A stretch of DNA of 64,000 nucleotides from Nostoc sp. 'Lobaria pulmonaria (5183) cyanobiont'. Lineage in GTDB: Bacteria > Cyanobacteriota > Cyanobacteriia > Cyanobacteriales > Nostocaceae. Where the stretch lies: the NCBI RefSeq assembly GCF_002949795.1, contig NZ_CP026692.1:248001-312000 (forward strand), read 5' to 3'. The translations under genes and the position numbers were made by a program. Every line of letters begins with the position of its first letter. Position 1 is the stretch's first letter. The notes beneath the pieces are model-generated. The model was not told where the DNA came from and ran no database searches. It worked only from the letters and a program-made list of their open reading frames with translations. Below are positions 1 to 8,238 of this stretch, in pieces.

Positions 1-563
1 CATAAAGCCCTATAATTTCTAGGGTGGCATGTTTGACTCCTCCTAAATCACCCTCTGACTCTTCCACTAGATATACTTTATGATTCTGATTTACTGCCCA
101 ACGATGGTATAGCCGCAATAACATCGCTGCCCAGTCTTGGGCATCTATACCTCCAACCTCAGCCGCCATTGCCAAGAATGCCCCCTTTTGGTCGCAGGGG
201 TCGGACATCAATTGTTGTATTTCTACTGTTTCGAGTTCTTGCTGGAGTTGGGTAAGGTTGGTTTGTGCCTCTTGCAATAATTCCTCATCAGCAGATAATT
301 CTAGTAGTTCTAGTGCAGCCTTAATATCTTCTAGAATGAAGTGCGATCGCTGATATTTTTTCTTTGTAGCGTTGAGGAATTCAATTTCTTGAAGTATCTG
401 ATAGAAAGTGACAGAATTATGCCAGAAAGTAGCTTGAGAAATCAATTGATTCAACTCTTCAATTCTTGCACACACTTCTGGAAGGTCAAAGACAGCCTTC
501 AGCCTTGGTCAAGATATTAGATAACCTTTCTACTTCGCGTTTGATATTTAAGAATTCAAGCAT
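1..563 (-). CDS. prfB: Peptide chain release factor 2 (RF2), 5' part only
   Basis: RF2 recognises UGA and UAA stop codons on the ribosome. Only the N-terminal part lies in the window; the gene runs off the left edge, so the GGQ motif is not seen. The ATG at 563 opens 25 codons, then an in-frame UGA is codon 26, the same place as in E. coli prfB. Shifting +1 there restores a long open frame rich in coiled-coil residues (runs such as LLELSADEELLQEAQ and a later VGGIDAQDWAAML), which is the conserved RF2 N-terminal domain. The gene is downstream of a convergent-proof terminator that ends the neighbouring BI-1 gene. Identity rests on the frameshift layout plus the VGGIDAQDWA block; I am very confident. 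Confidence 0.93.
485..491 (-). promoter_or_regulatory. Programmed +1 frameshift site of prfB (CTTTGAC)
   Basis: On the minus strand codon 25 is CTT and codon 26 is TGA followed by C, the classic slippery stop CUU-UGA-C. A purine-rich GAAGG stretch lies a few bases upstream and can act as the internal Shine-Dalgarno. In frame 0 translation stops after 25 residues; in +1 it continues as D-L-P-E-V. Known role: RF2 autoregulates its own synthesis by terminating at this UGA when abundant. Confidence 0.92.
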
Positions 564-616
564 AGTTTTGCTCACTTGAGGCTTAACTTATCTACATATT
601 CTACTGTTAAACAAAT

Positions 617-657
617 GAAAAAAACCGTGGTTGCTAAAAATTTAACCACGGTTTTTA
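617..657 (-). terminator. Rho-independent terminator after the BI-1 gene
   Basis: Perfect stem AAACCGTGGTT / AACCACGGTTT with an 11-base AT-rich loop, flanked by A-runs and T-runs on both sides, so it can work on either strand. It sits between the stop of the BI-1 gene and the start of prfB, both on the minus strand. Confidence 0.85.
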
Positions 658-695
658 CTTTATAAAACTTTACTTCTATTAGCGCCTACAGCCAG

Positions 696-1424
696 TTAAT
701 CGCGGCCATTTATGGCAATTAGCAACCGCAAAATAAAGACAAACAAGTTGATGTAAGTAAGGTACATCGACAAAGCAGCAGGCAGATATTGGTCATCGCT
801 GTAAGTGCGGGGCAAGATGTAGAAATCGACAACAGAAACCCCAACAAATAGGAATACTCCTAAACCGGAGATGGCGATTTCTAACCAATTTGGCGTGTAA
901 ACCCCAAACATGGCAAACCCGAATTGGGCAATGCATACAACCACCAAGGCAATGACACCGAGATTGATGGTTTTCGTCAAAGCCATACCGTCTTGTTCAG
1001 AGAGATTTGAACCAATTTGACGGGCAGCAATAAAGGTGACACCACAACCAAGGGCAGCCAAGCCAATGCCTTGAATGCCAACACCTTGGGATCTCAAGGC
1101 GACATACACCAAGCCACTGAGGGTGTATCCAGACAAGAGGCTGTAGGTTGCCAACAGGGGTAGTGCAAGTCCCTTATTACCTTTTTGGGCAACATTTTGG
1201 GCAACAAAGAACAAAATTAACTCCAAAATCACCGCACCAATGAAGGTGGGAAAGAATATTTCGGGGTTAGTACGGATAATTCCCAAACCGCCGTAGGTTC
1301 CTAATGCCGTTAGCACCAGTCCACCACCGACGTAGGGGAGGGCGTTAGCAATCACATTTGGACCAACAAGGGCGTGAGATTTAGCCTCACGGATAGCTTC
1401 ACGAAAATTACTGGTATTGCTCAT
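696..1424 (-). CDS. Bax inhibitor-1 / YccA family integral membrane protein
   Basis: A 242-residue protein with about seven hydrophobic segments and almost no soluble domain, matching the BI-1 (TMBIM/YccA) family of membrane proteins, some of which are pH-dependent calcium leak channels; the function in cyanobacteria is unknown. The conserved family look includes the N-terminal amphipathic stretch before an ALPYVGGGL segment and an acidic residue in the last membrane helices (VVDFYILPRTY and INLFVFILRLL). The upstream ATG at 1475 is in frame but would add a 17-residue basic tail; I chose the ATG at 1424 (MSNTSNFREA), which begins at the usual family N-terminus. It is transcribed divergently from the sigma factor gene and ends in its own terminator. 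Confidence 0.85.
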   Translation of the reverse strand: MSNTSNFREAIREAKSHALVGPNVIANALPYVGGGLVLTALGTYGGLGIIRTNPEIFFPTFIGAVILELILFFVAQNVAQKGNKGLALPLLATYSLLSGYTLSGLVYVALRSQGVGIQGIGLAALGCGVTFIAARQIGSNLSEQDGMALTKTINLGVIALVVVCIAQFGFAMFGVYTPNWLEIAISGLGVFLFVGVSVVDFYILPRTYSDDQYLPAALSMYLTYINLFVFILRLLIAINGRD

Positions 1425-1725
1425 ATTGAAAAACTGTTTTTTAGGAAAACTTCTGCTTATTCCTATTCTTACCAATCTTTGGGGTTAACAGCCACGGATT
1501 TAGTTTTGTTACCAAAACAGTTATATAAAAAGCAAAAATAACCTGTAATAGAGAGGTTCACAAAATCATGCGTACAAATACTGAATTGTAGAGTTCGACT
1601 CCTGATAAGTTCAGTGAAACGACGATGGCTTATTCTGCCTTGACTAACGAAAATAATGACAGCTTAGAAGAAAATATACGCAACTCCATTTTCTCAAAAA
1701 TAGGAGTTACAACAAAGGAATGTAT

Positions 1726-2511
1726 ATGGCAACAAGTGAGTCCTCTTTACGAACTGATGGTATCGAATTATTACACTTGTACCACCAGAATCCTTCTATT
1801 AAACTTCGTAATAAACTTGTACAGTTACATACTGGCTTAGTACGCAAGATGGCTCATAAATTCAGCCATCAATGTAATGAACCTTATGAAGATTTAGAAC
1901 AAATCGGTTATTTTGGTTTGATTAGGGCAATTGAGCGCTTCGACCCTAGCCAAGGATATGCTTTTAGTTCTTTTGCTGTGCCATATATTCGCGGTGAGAT
2001 GCTGCACTTTTTGCGCGATCGCAGTACTCTATTAAAAATTCCCCGTCGTTGGCAAGAATTATACAATGAAGGACAGAAGATTCGCAAGGACTTATCAATC
2101 TCTTTAGGCCGCCCGCCCAAGGATGCTGAAATTGCTAACCAACTCCGGGTATCTGTCCAAGAATGGCAAGAAACCAAGTTAGCTGCTCAAAACCGGATGC
2201 CTTTGAGTTTAGATGCAACCGCAGTTAACTATGTTGATTGCCAAATAACCTTGGGTGAGGCACTTCCTTGTCCTCGTTCTCATGTGCTTCTGCAACAAGA
2301 AGAAGAACGCCAACAACTCCAAGGCGCAATAAATATGTTGGAAGAAAAGCCCCGCATGGCAGTTGAAATGGTATTTTTAAAGGAACTTTCTCGCAAGGAT
2401 GCTGCTAAAAATATTGGTACTAGTCCAATGACAGTAACGCGGTATCTACAAAAGGGAATTCAAGATTTGATTTGCTATTTACAACCACAAGTAATGCCCA
2501 CCGGATCGTAG
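1726..2511 (+). CDS. sigF: RNA polymerase sigma factor, SigF-like (group 3)
   Basis: An alternative sigma-70 family factor of 261 residues. Region 2 is clear (YEDLEQIGYFGLIRAIERFD, then AFSSFAVPYIRGEM), followed by region 3 (IPRRWQELYNEGQKI) and a region 4 helix-turn-helix (ELSRKDAAKNIGTSPMTV). Region 1 is absent, as in group 3 factors of the SigF/SigB/SpoIIAC type. In cyanobacteria SigF homologues control pili, motility and envelope genes, which I infer here from family only. An AAAGGA Shine-Dalgarno at 1714-1719 sits 6 bases before the ATG at 1726 and abuts the ATG at 1720, so I chose 1726. It is divergent from the BI-1 gene and convergent with chlD. Confidence 0.85.
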   Translation: MATSESSLRTDGIELLHLYHQNPSIKLRNKLVQLHTGLVRKMAHKFSHQCNEPYEDLEQIGYFGLIRAIERFDPSQGYAFSSFAVPYIRGEMLHFLRDRSTLLKIPRRWQELYNEGQKIRKDLSISLGRPPKDAEIANQLRVSVQEWQETKLAAQNRMPLSLDATAVNYVDCQITLGEALPCPRSHVLLQQEEERQQLQGAINMLEEKPRMAVEMVFLKELSRKDAAKNIGTSPMTVTRYLQKGIQDLICYLQPQVMPTGS

Positions 2512-2528
2512 TCGTGTTGAGTCAAAAA

Positions 2529-2560
2529 TCCAATGACCAATGACTAATGACAAATGACTA
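2529..2560. repeat. Short tandem repeat (AATGACT-type heptamers)
   Basis: Degenerate tandem copies of a heptamer close to AATGACT/AATGACC lie in the 50-base gap between the convergent sigF and chlD genes. This is the usual cyanobacterial STRR class; no coding role is seen. Confidence 0.7.
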
Positions 2561-2562
2561 AA

Positions 2563-4590
2563 TTATCTAGATTTTAAATCAGCGATCGCACCTTTGGTCA
2601 TGGCAGCAATAGCTTGGTCTGTCGCTTTCGGCAAATGATAATATTTACCGCCTGCTGTTTGCGATAATTCCTTAGCAAAGCCCGTGGACACAAATTTACT
2701 TTCTGTATCAATTACTAATAGTTGCATCCCCAAAGCCCGGATTCTGGCAGCAATTTCTAATAATTCTCCTTTGATATCCGGTTTTTCTCCTGGTTCTAGC
2801 TGTTCACCTAAAGAACGCGCTAAGGGAATATTACCCCGCCCATCGGTGATTGCTACAAGGACAACTTGCCCAATATCTCCACTCATCTGAGCATTTAAGC
2901 CAACGCGCACAGCTTGGGTTAAACCATGCGCTAAGGGCGAACCCCCACCACAGGGCAACCTTTCCAAACGGTTACGCGCCAAAGCAATAGAACGTGTTGG
3001 AGGCAATAATACCTCTGCCTGTTCTCCTCGGAAGGGAATTAATGCTATTTGGTCGCGGTTTTGATAAGCTTCTGTCAACAGTTGCATCACCGCACCTTTA
3101 GCCGATTGCATTCGATTCAAGGCCATTGAGCCAGAAGCATCTACCACAAATACTACCAACGCCCCTGCTTTGCGTACCAGGCGTTTCGAGCGAATATCAG
3201 GTTGTTCGACAATAACTTTTCTATCTGGGTGTCTTTCTCTTCGTGCTTTTTGATAAGGAGCCGCTGCTCTCAGGGTGGCATCTACTGCAATGCGTCGCGC
3301 TTTTCCCTTGGGCAACATTGGCTTAATGTAGCGTCCTCTGTCATCAGAAAAGATGACACTGCGACTACCAGATTTACCTTGCCGCTTCGCCATTTGAGTA
3401 AAGTAAAGCACGCTGTCATCAATAATTACCCCTTCCGGATCAAAGATAAACTCTTCCGGGATGCTGGGCGGTTCTTGCTCTTGATTTTCTTCCTGTTCTT
3501 CTTGTTCTTCCTCTTCTGATTCGTCTGGAGGTTCTTCTTGATTCTCTGGTGGAGACGGAGGCGGAGGTGGTGCTTGTTGTTCTGGTGGTGGTGTCTGCAC
3601 AATTGTGGCACGTGGTACAATTACCAATTCCACAGCACGGCGCAAATCTTCGGCATTCACTGTTGTTCGTCCCTCCAAAGCCGCCGCCGCCTTGGCAACC
3701 CGCGTGGCGAATAACTCGGCGCGATGTCCCTGAACTCCGCCGCGAATGGCTTCATCCACCAAGTAAGCAATTTGTTCATGGGTGATGATTACTTCTTTCA
3801 ACCATTCCCGTGCCAAGATGATTTGGGTTTTGAGGGAGTCTAAGTCTTCGTTGTACTGCTTGAGGAAGTCTTGGGGAGATTTAGAATAAGCGATCGCAAC
3901 CTCAACTGCTGCTACTCTTTGATCTAAGCCGAGTACACCATCAGCAGAGAGTGCGATCGCAATTCTATCTAGCAAATGCTCCCGTAATCCGCCTTCTTCT
4001 GGATTGTAGGTGGCAATAAATAAGGATTTACACGGATGCTGAAAACTAATCCCTTCCCGTTCAATCTGGTTGCGTCCCTCAGATAATACTGTTAGAAGCT
4101 GATTTGATATTTGGTCATCTAATAAATTAATTTCGTCTACGTACAGTACACCTCGGTTTGCTGTAGCGAGTAATCCCGGCTGAAAAATGGTATCACCTTG
4201 TTTTACCGACTTTTCCACATCCACTGAACCGAGGAGTCGGTCTTCTGTAATACCTAGAGGGATTTGCAAAAAAGGTGCGGGAATAATTTCGACGGGAACA
4301 TCTTGAATATCTTTGTCTGCGTACTCCGCCAAAAGTTGATCGTCCCATTCTTCAGGGTGATTGGGATCACAATTGCTGATTGAACTTTTGACAACTTCAA
4401 TCGGCGGTAGTAGAGCGTGGATAGCACGAGCCATTACAGATTTTGCCGTACCGCGACGACCTGCGATCGCTACTCCTCCCAAACCAGGATCGACTGCGGC
4501 TAATAGCAAGGCTAATTTAATTGCTTCTTGACCGATTACGGCTGTCAAGGGAAAAGCAGTGATAGTAGGGTTGATAGTGGGCGCAGGCAT
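2563..4590 (-). CDS. chlD: Magnesium chelatase subunit D
   Basis: ChlD is the AAA+/VWA subunit that, with ChlI and ChlH, inserts Mg2+ into protoporphyrin IX, the first committed step to chlorophyll. The 675-residue length is standard for cyanobacteria. The N-terminal AAA+ module is degenerate ([13 protein letters not shown] around residue 43, [12 protein letters not shown], and a DNRIAIAL-like sensor region). A proline-rich then strongly acidic linker occupies about residues 330-385. The C-terminal von Willebrand A / integrin-I domain has a MIDAS motif, DASGSM, near residue 490. The gene is convergent with sigF and divergent from the Uma2 gene. No operon partner is seen. Confidence 0.95.
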   Translation of the reverse strand: MPAPTINPTITAFPLTAVIGQEAIKLALLLAAVDPGLGGVAIAGRRGTAKSVMARAIHALLPPIEVVKSSISNCDPNHPEEWDDQLLAEYADKDIQDVPVEIIPAPFLQIPLGITEDRLLGSVDVEKSVKQGDTIFQPGLLATANRGVLYVDEINLLDDQISNQLLTVLSEGRNQIEREGISFQHPCKSLFIATYNPEEGGLREHLLDRIAIALSADGVLGLDQRVAAVEVAIAYSKSPQDFLKQYNEDLDSLKTQIILAREWLKEVIITHEQIAYLVDEAIRGGVQGHRAELFATRVAKAAAALEGRTTVNAEDLRRAVELVIVPRATIVQTPPPEQQAPPPPPSPPENQEEPPDESEEEEQEEQEENQEQEPPSIPEEFIFDPEGVIIDDSVLYFTQMAKRQGKSGSRSVIFSDDRGRYIKPMLPKGKARRIAVDATLRAAAPYQKARRERHPDRKVIVEQPDIRSKRLVRKAGALVVFVVDASGSMALNRMQSAKGAVMQLLTEAYQNRDQIALIPFRGEQAEVLLPPTRSIALARNRLERLPCGGGSPLAHGLTQAVRVGLNAQMSGDIGQVVLVAITDGRGNIPLARSLGEQLEPGEKPDIKGELLEIAARIRALGMQLLVIDTESKFVSTGFAKELSQTAGGKYYHLPKATDQAIAAMTKGAIADLKSR

Positions 4591-4681
4591 TGTTTGCTTT
4601 CATAGCGAGTCTCGGCCTTTAGCATACCAATTTCTGACACATTTAGAATAAGTATTATCGCAATCAGAGAAAGGTAAGGTT

Positions 4682-5269
4682 ATGAGTATTGCTCAGGCTA
4701 AACGCTTCACACTGGATGAATACCACAGGCTTGGAGAATTGGGCTTTTTCCATGAAGATGACCACATTGAATTAATCAACGGGGAAATTATTGAAATGGC
4801 ATCCAAAGGTACAGCCCATGAAACTTGTTTAAGAAAACTGTGGAAGGAACTCCCCAAAATACTGGGAGACAAGGCCACTTTGCAATCTCAAGCCCCGATT
4901 GCTTTGCCACCTAACAGTGAACCTGAACCAGATTTTGCGATTCTTCAAAACCGTGCTGATGATTATCTATCGGCTCATCCTAAACCTGCTGATGTGTTTT
5001 TGGTAATGGAGGTTTCAGATTCTTCTTTAGGCTATGACCAAGATGTGAAAATACCTCTCTATGCTAAAGCAGGTATTACTTATTATTGGATATTCAATTT
5101 ATTGGATAATTATTTGGAAGCTTACAGTGAACCATATCAGGATAATCAAGGCAGATATGGTTATTCAAATAAGCGAATTTTCTTGTCAAATGAGGTAATA
5201 AATTTTCCTTGTTTCCCTGACTTATCTCTTGATTTAGCTAGGGTGTTTCCACCAAAGCTGAACTTTTAA
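4682..5269 (+). CDS. Uma2 family putative endonuclease (DUF820)
   Basis: A 195-residue protein of the Uma2 family, a PD-(D/E)XK nuclease-like fold expanded in cyanobacteria. Seen motifs: an opening FTLDEYHRL, an ELINGEIIEMA strand, EPEPDFAIL (the acidic PD), VFLVMEVSDSSLGYD followed by K-I-P-L-Y-A-K-A-G-I, and YYWI. Those positions fit the D...E-x-S...K catalytic set. Biological role is unproven; members are often considered mobile or defence-related, but this one lies alone between chlD and a hypothetical gene. The ATG at 4682 follows AAAGGTAAGG at a normal distance. Confidence 0.9.
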   Translation: MSIAQAKRFTLDEYHRLGELGFFHEDDHIELINGEIIEMASKGTAHETCLRKLWKELPKILGDKATLQSQAPIALPPNSEPEPDFAILQNRADDYLSAHPKPADVFLVMEVSDSSLGYDQDVKIPLYAKAGITYYWIFNLLDNYLEAYSEPYQDNQGRYGYSNKRIFLSNEVINFPCFPDLSLDLARVFPPKLNF

Positions 5270-5312
5270 ACTTTGTTATAGAATTCAGTCATAAGATAAA
5301 AGAGTAAGTTTT

Positions 5313-5921
5313 ATGGCTTATAGTGATTTTAAACTTATTGAAGTTATTGATTCCTTTGGGTTAGTTATCCACGAGTCATCTGGATTATTTGCGACTGTGC
5401 AGGAGCAAGAAGGCAGTAATTTATTATCTACTATACTTAAAGAAAATGTTGATTTAGCGGTAGCGATAAGTTCAGAGAAAGCTCGAAGTGAAATGATAAT
5501 TAGTCCAATTTTATTAGAAATTAGACGCAAGTTTAATTATAAAATAAGTTTTTTTTCTGGAGTTGATTTTACTGTTGATAGCCAGCGAGGATTAAACGGC
5601 TTTTGTGATTTTATTTTGAGTCTTTCTTCGGAGCAGCTGCTTGTACGTAGTCCGGTGATTGTCTTAGTAGAAAGTAAAAATGAGAATTTGAGGTCTGGTT
5701 TAGCACAATGTATTGCCGAAATGGTAGCTGCCCAATTATTTAATGAGAGAGGTGGAAATCAAATCAAAGCTATATATGGTGCTGTTACTATCGGTACTAT
5801 CTGGCAATTTCTCAAGCTTGAAGGTAATGTAGTTTCGATTGATTTGAGTGAATATTATATTAAGGATATTAAGAGAATTTTAGGTATTTTGTATAGTGCG
5901 ATCGCGCAAAACAAGCCATAA
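5313..5921 (+). CDS. Conserved hypothetical protein, possible PD-(D/E)XK-like fold
   Basis: I do not recognise a named family. The 202-residue protein starts with a compact acidic/hydrophobic domain and has a central stretch VIVLVESKNENLRSGLAQ (residues about 110-128) that looks like the E-x-K strand and following helix of PD-(D/E)XK nucleases; a plausible upstream acidic residue sits in VDFTVDSQRGLNGFCDFIL. Such proteins are common next to Uma2 genes in cyanobacteria, and this one follows the Uma2 gene by 43 bases in the same direction, so co-transcription is likely. AT content is higher than in chlD. The nuclease idea is inference only. Confidence 0.7.
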   Translation: MAYSDFKLIEVIDSFGLVIHESSGLFATVQEQEGSNLLSTILKENVDLAVAISSEKARSEMIISPILLEIRRKFNYKISFFSGVDFTVDSQRGLNGFCDFILSLSSEQLLVRSPVIVLVESKNENLRSGLAQCIAEMVAAQLFNERGGNQIKAIYGAVTIGTIWQFLKLEGNVVSIDLSEYYIKDIKRILGILYSAIAQNKP

Positions 5922-6128
5922 ATTATTTATTAGCTAAGATATTATTTAAATAAATGCTGGTTTTGAAATAATACTATAGATGATTTTTAAAGTTGATAAA
6001 TGGCAGGCGATGTCTTACGACAAGGTGCTATGCTTTTACGAAATCTTCATAAATAACTATATTGACATCGAGCATCAGATATGACAATGTGTACTTAAGA
6101 CAGCAAAATAACCGCACTCTAAAGCGCA

Positions 6129-6340
6129 GGTTTTTGGTGTTGTCTCAGCAGCAGAATTCCTAGTTTCCTGCCGAGCTTCGTGTTATCCCTTCGGCTGAAT
6201 ATATCAGCCCAATGTCAAGTCAACTGATTGACTAGACTTTCAACGGGAAGACAAGATGTTTGGATGAATGTTCAGGGGAAAGGATGACGCGAAACTTGGT
6301 AGGAAGCCAGGAATTCTACGGCTGAGACTTGAACCAAAAG
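6129..6340. ncRNA. Quasi-palindromic structured element (candidate ncRNA or MITE)
   Basis: This fills most of the 550-base gap 5922-6473. The arms 6129-6192 and 6281-6340 pair over about 60 bases; most differences are transitions that keep G-U pairs on one strand or the other. Between them are two further hairpins: GGCTGA/TCAGCC around 6193-6209 and AGTCAA/TTGACT (loop CTGA) near 6218-6233, the latter extended by GTC/GAC. I see no open reading frame. It could be a stable RNA or a small transposon-derived element; the coding strand is not determined. The rest of the gap holds nothing I recognise. Confidence 0.55.
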
Positions 6341-6473
6341 AACGTGACGGTAGAGAGCTTTATAGCAGTGAAGTACTTTTTGAGTACAAATTCCTCCTTT
6401 AAAGTTCTACTACTGCTAGATGTGTAATTTGTTGAAGCTGTCCAGTTCACCAAAGAATACTGGATATATTACA

Positions 6474-7262
6474 ATGCCACACGTTAATCAATCTTCCAAA
6501 AAACAAACAAGCCAGCAGCTACCTCTACTTTCCATTTATTGGGATTATCAAAACGCTAAATTAAGTCCATCTCAGGCTAAATCATTGCTGGATTTAGCCC
6601 AATCCAAAGGGTGTGTAATTAGCATAAATGTCTACTACAATTCACAGCGTGAAGATCAAACTGCTGTAAAGGATGATTTAGGCAATCTTGGTTTTAACTG
6701 TGTTAATGTTCCCTGTCCTTTAAAAAATAGTGCAGATAACCAATTAATAGCCGACTGCTTAGAGGAGATTCACAGTAATATGTCTCCAGATAAAATTATG
6801 CTCATATCAGGAGATGGAGACTTTGTAAAATTGGTTCATAATCTGCAAAAATTAGGGAAACAAGCTATTATCCTTGCTCAAATAGGTAATGTAAAACAAA
6901 AGCTTAAAGGATTGGCTAATGAATTTTACTTTTTAGAAGATTTATCCCGATTAATTAGCGATAAAAATCAGCCTCCAATTATTTCCCTTGTGTCTCAGAT
7001 TAATTACAATGAGGCTGTAGGGTGTCTAATTGAAGCTATCAAAACTGCCTCAAGCCAAGGTAAGTCTACCGTATTTGGTCGCATTGATAAATTGATGCGT
7101 CAAGGTTGTGCTAACTATCAAGGATACTTATCTATTTCTACAGATGATGGCAAGAAATTTAAGAGTTTTAGCCAGTTTATTGATGTTGCTGTAAAAGATG
7201 GCAAAGTCCGAAAGCAAAATCAGGAGTTATTTTTAACTGAATTAGATATACTGGCTGCCTAA
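6474..7262 (+). CDS. NYN domain protein (PIN-like RNase fold) with C-terminal winged-helix-like region
   Basis: The first 150 residues form a NYN (Nedd4-BP1/YacP-like) PIN-fold domain: the opening acidic motif IYWDYQNAKL near residue 21-30, NQLIADCLEEI in the middle and the SGDGDFVKLV motif with two Asp near residue 110. These acidic residues form the metal site of PIN-type ribonucleases. The last 90 residues (from EAVGCLIEAIKTA to FLTELDIL) look like a small winged-helix RNA-binding module of the OST-HTH/LOTUS kind often fused to NYN domains; that is inference. It resembles the LabA group of cyanobacterial NYN proteins. An upstream in-frame ATG at 6420 exists; I prefer 6474 because the extra 18 residues show no family features. 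Confidence 0.82.
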   Translation: MPHVNQSSKKQTSQQLPLLSIYWDYQNAKLSPSQAKSLLDLAQSKGCVISINVYYNSQREDQTAVKDDLGNLGFNCVNVPCPLKNSADNQLIADCLEEIHSNMSPDKIMLISGDGDFVKLVHNLQKLGKQAIILAQIGNVKQKLKGLANEFYFLEDLSRLISDKNQPPIISLVSQINYNEAVGCLIEAIKTASSQGKSTVFGRIDKLMRQGCANYQGYLSISTDDGKKFKSFSQFIDVAVKDGKVRKQNQELFLTELDILAA

Positions 7263-7272
7263 AATACCTTTG

Positions 7273-7333
7273 AAAAACCCAGTTTCTATTCAACTGGGTT
7301 TTACCAAGACACCGCGATTTGCGGTTTTTTTCT
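7273..7333 (+). terminator. Two consecutive hairpin terminators
   Basis: First hairpin AAACCCAGTT / AACTGGGTTT at 7274-7302; second ACCGC / GCGGT with a following run of seven T at 7311-7333. They follow the NYN gene stop by 11 bases and separate it from rnc. Confidence 0.8.
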
Positions 7334-7400
7334 GTCTGTAAAAAGCAATACTTGTAAAGTTTCCCAACAGTCTCTTTTTGCAACAAAACACAATATAAAA

Positions 7401-8087
7401 ATGCACAGACTTCTAATATTCCATGATGAAAAACTTCTACGCCGTGCGCTTACCCACCGTTCTTATGTCCATGAAAACCCCGGAGAAGGCGAACATAATG
7501 AACGCCTAGAATTCCTTGGTGATGCTTTGCTGAATTTTTTAAGTGGCGAATATCTCTATGGTCGTCATGCAGAAATGGGAGAAGATGAATTAACCCGGCG
7601 GCGTTCAGCGCTAGTAGATGAAAAGCAATTGGCAAAGTTTGCTGAAGAGGTAGGTTTAGACTTTAGGATGCGGTTAGGAAAAGGCGCAATTCGAGATGGA
7701 GGCTACCAAAATCCTAATTTGCTCAGTAGTACCTTTGAAGCAGTTCTTGGTGCTTACTATTTGGATAATCAGTCCAATATTGAAACAGTTCGCGCAATTA
7801 TAGAACCACTATTTGATTCTGTTGATCCTAAGCATATAATTGTGTCTCGTTCTAATGTAGACTCAAAAAATCGCTTTCAAGAATGGGTACAACGCAACGT
7901 TACTCCAAATCCCCCCAAATATTTCACAGACCAAATAGGAGGCCCTTCCCATGCGCCAGAATTCATCGCCAAAGTTTTGGTGGATGAAAAAATTTACGGA
8001 GAAGGCAAGGGACGCAATAAAAAAGAGGCAGAAAAAGCTGCTGCTGAAGATGCGCTAGCTAAGTTGAAAAAACAAGGATTATTATAG
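7401..8087 (+). CDS. rnc: Ribonuclease III
   Basis: A double-strand-specific endoribonuclease of 228 residues. The N-terminal RNase III domain carries the signature NERLEFLGDALL at residues 33-44, giving catalytic Glu37 and Asp41, and TFEAVLGAYYLD with Glu113. The residue two before TFE, normally Asp (E. coli Asp114), is Ser110 here. A C-terminal dsRNA-binding domain is complete (DSKNRFQEWVQ through NKKEAEKAAAEDALAKL). Heterocystous cyanobacteria usually carry more than one RNase III, so this may be one of several. It is convergent with ftsH across a shared terminator. Confidence 0.94.
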   Translation: MHRLLIFHDEKLLRRALTHRSYVHENPGEGEHNERLEFLGDALLNFLSGEYLYGRHAEMGEDELTRRRSALVDEKQLAKFAEEVGLDFRMRLGKGAIRDGGYQNPNLLSSTFEAVLGAYYLDNQSNIETVRAIIEPLFDSVDPKHIIVSRSNVDSKNRFQEWVQRNVTPNPPKYFTDQIGGPSHAPEFIAKVLVDEKIYGEGKGRNKKEAEKAAAEDALAKLKKQGLL

Positions 8088-8157
8088 AATTTATGGGTTC
8101 ATAAATTTTGATAATTTTAAAATTAAAAACTTCCTAACACTGAAAAATCGTAAAAAA

Positions 8158-8193
8158 ATAGGGATGGTATGCGCCATCCCCATTTTATTTTTT
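8158..8193. terminator. Bidirectional terminator between rnc and ftsH
   Basis: Stem GGGATGG / CCATCCC with loop TATGCG, A-run on the left and T-run on the right, so it serves both the plus-strand rnc and the minus-strand ftsH. Confidence 0.88.
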
Positions 8194-8238
8194 GTTACTT
8201 TACTCTTATTCCAGATGGTATCCAAAAAAGAGTCAACT

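Noticed and set aside
6129..6340. Group II intron or RNase P RNA
   Set aside because: No domain V motif, no maturase, and none of the conserved RNase P core sequences seen.
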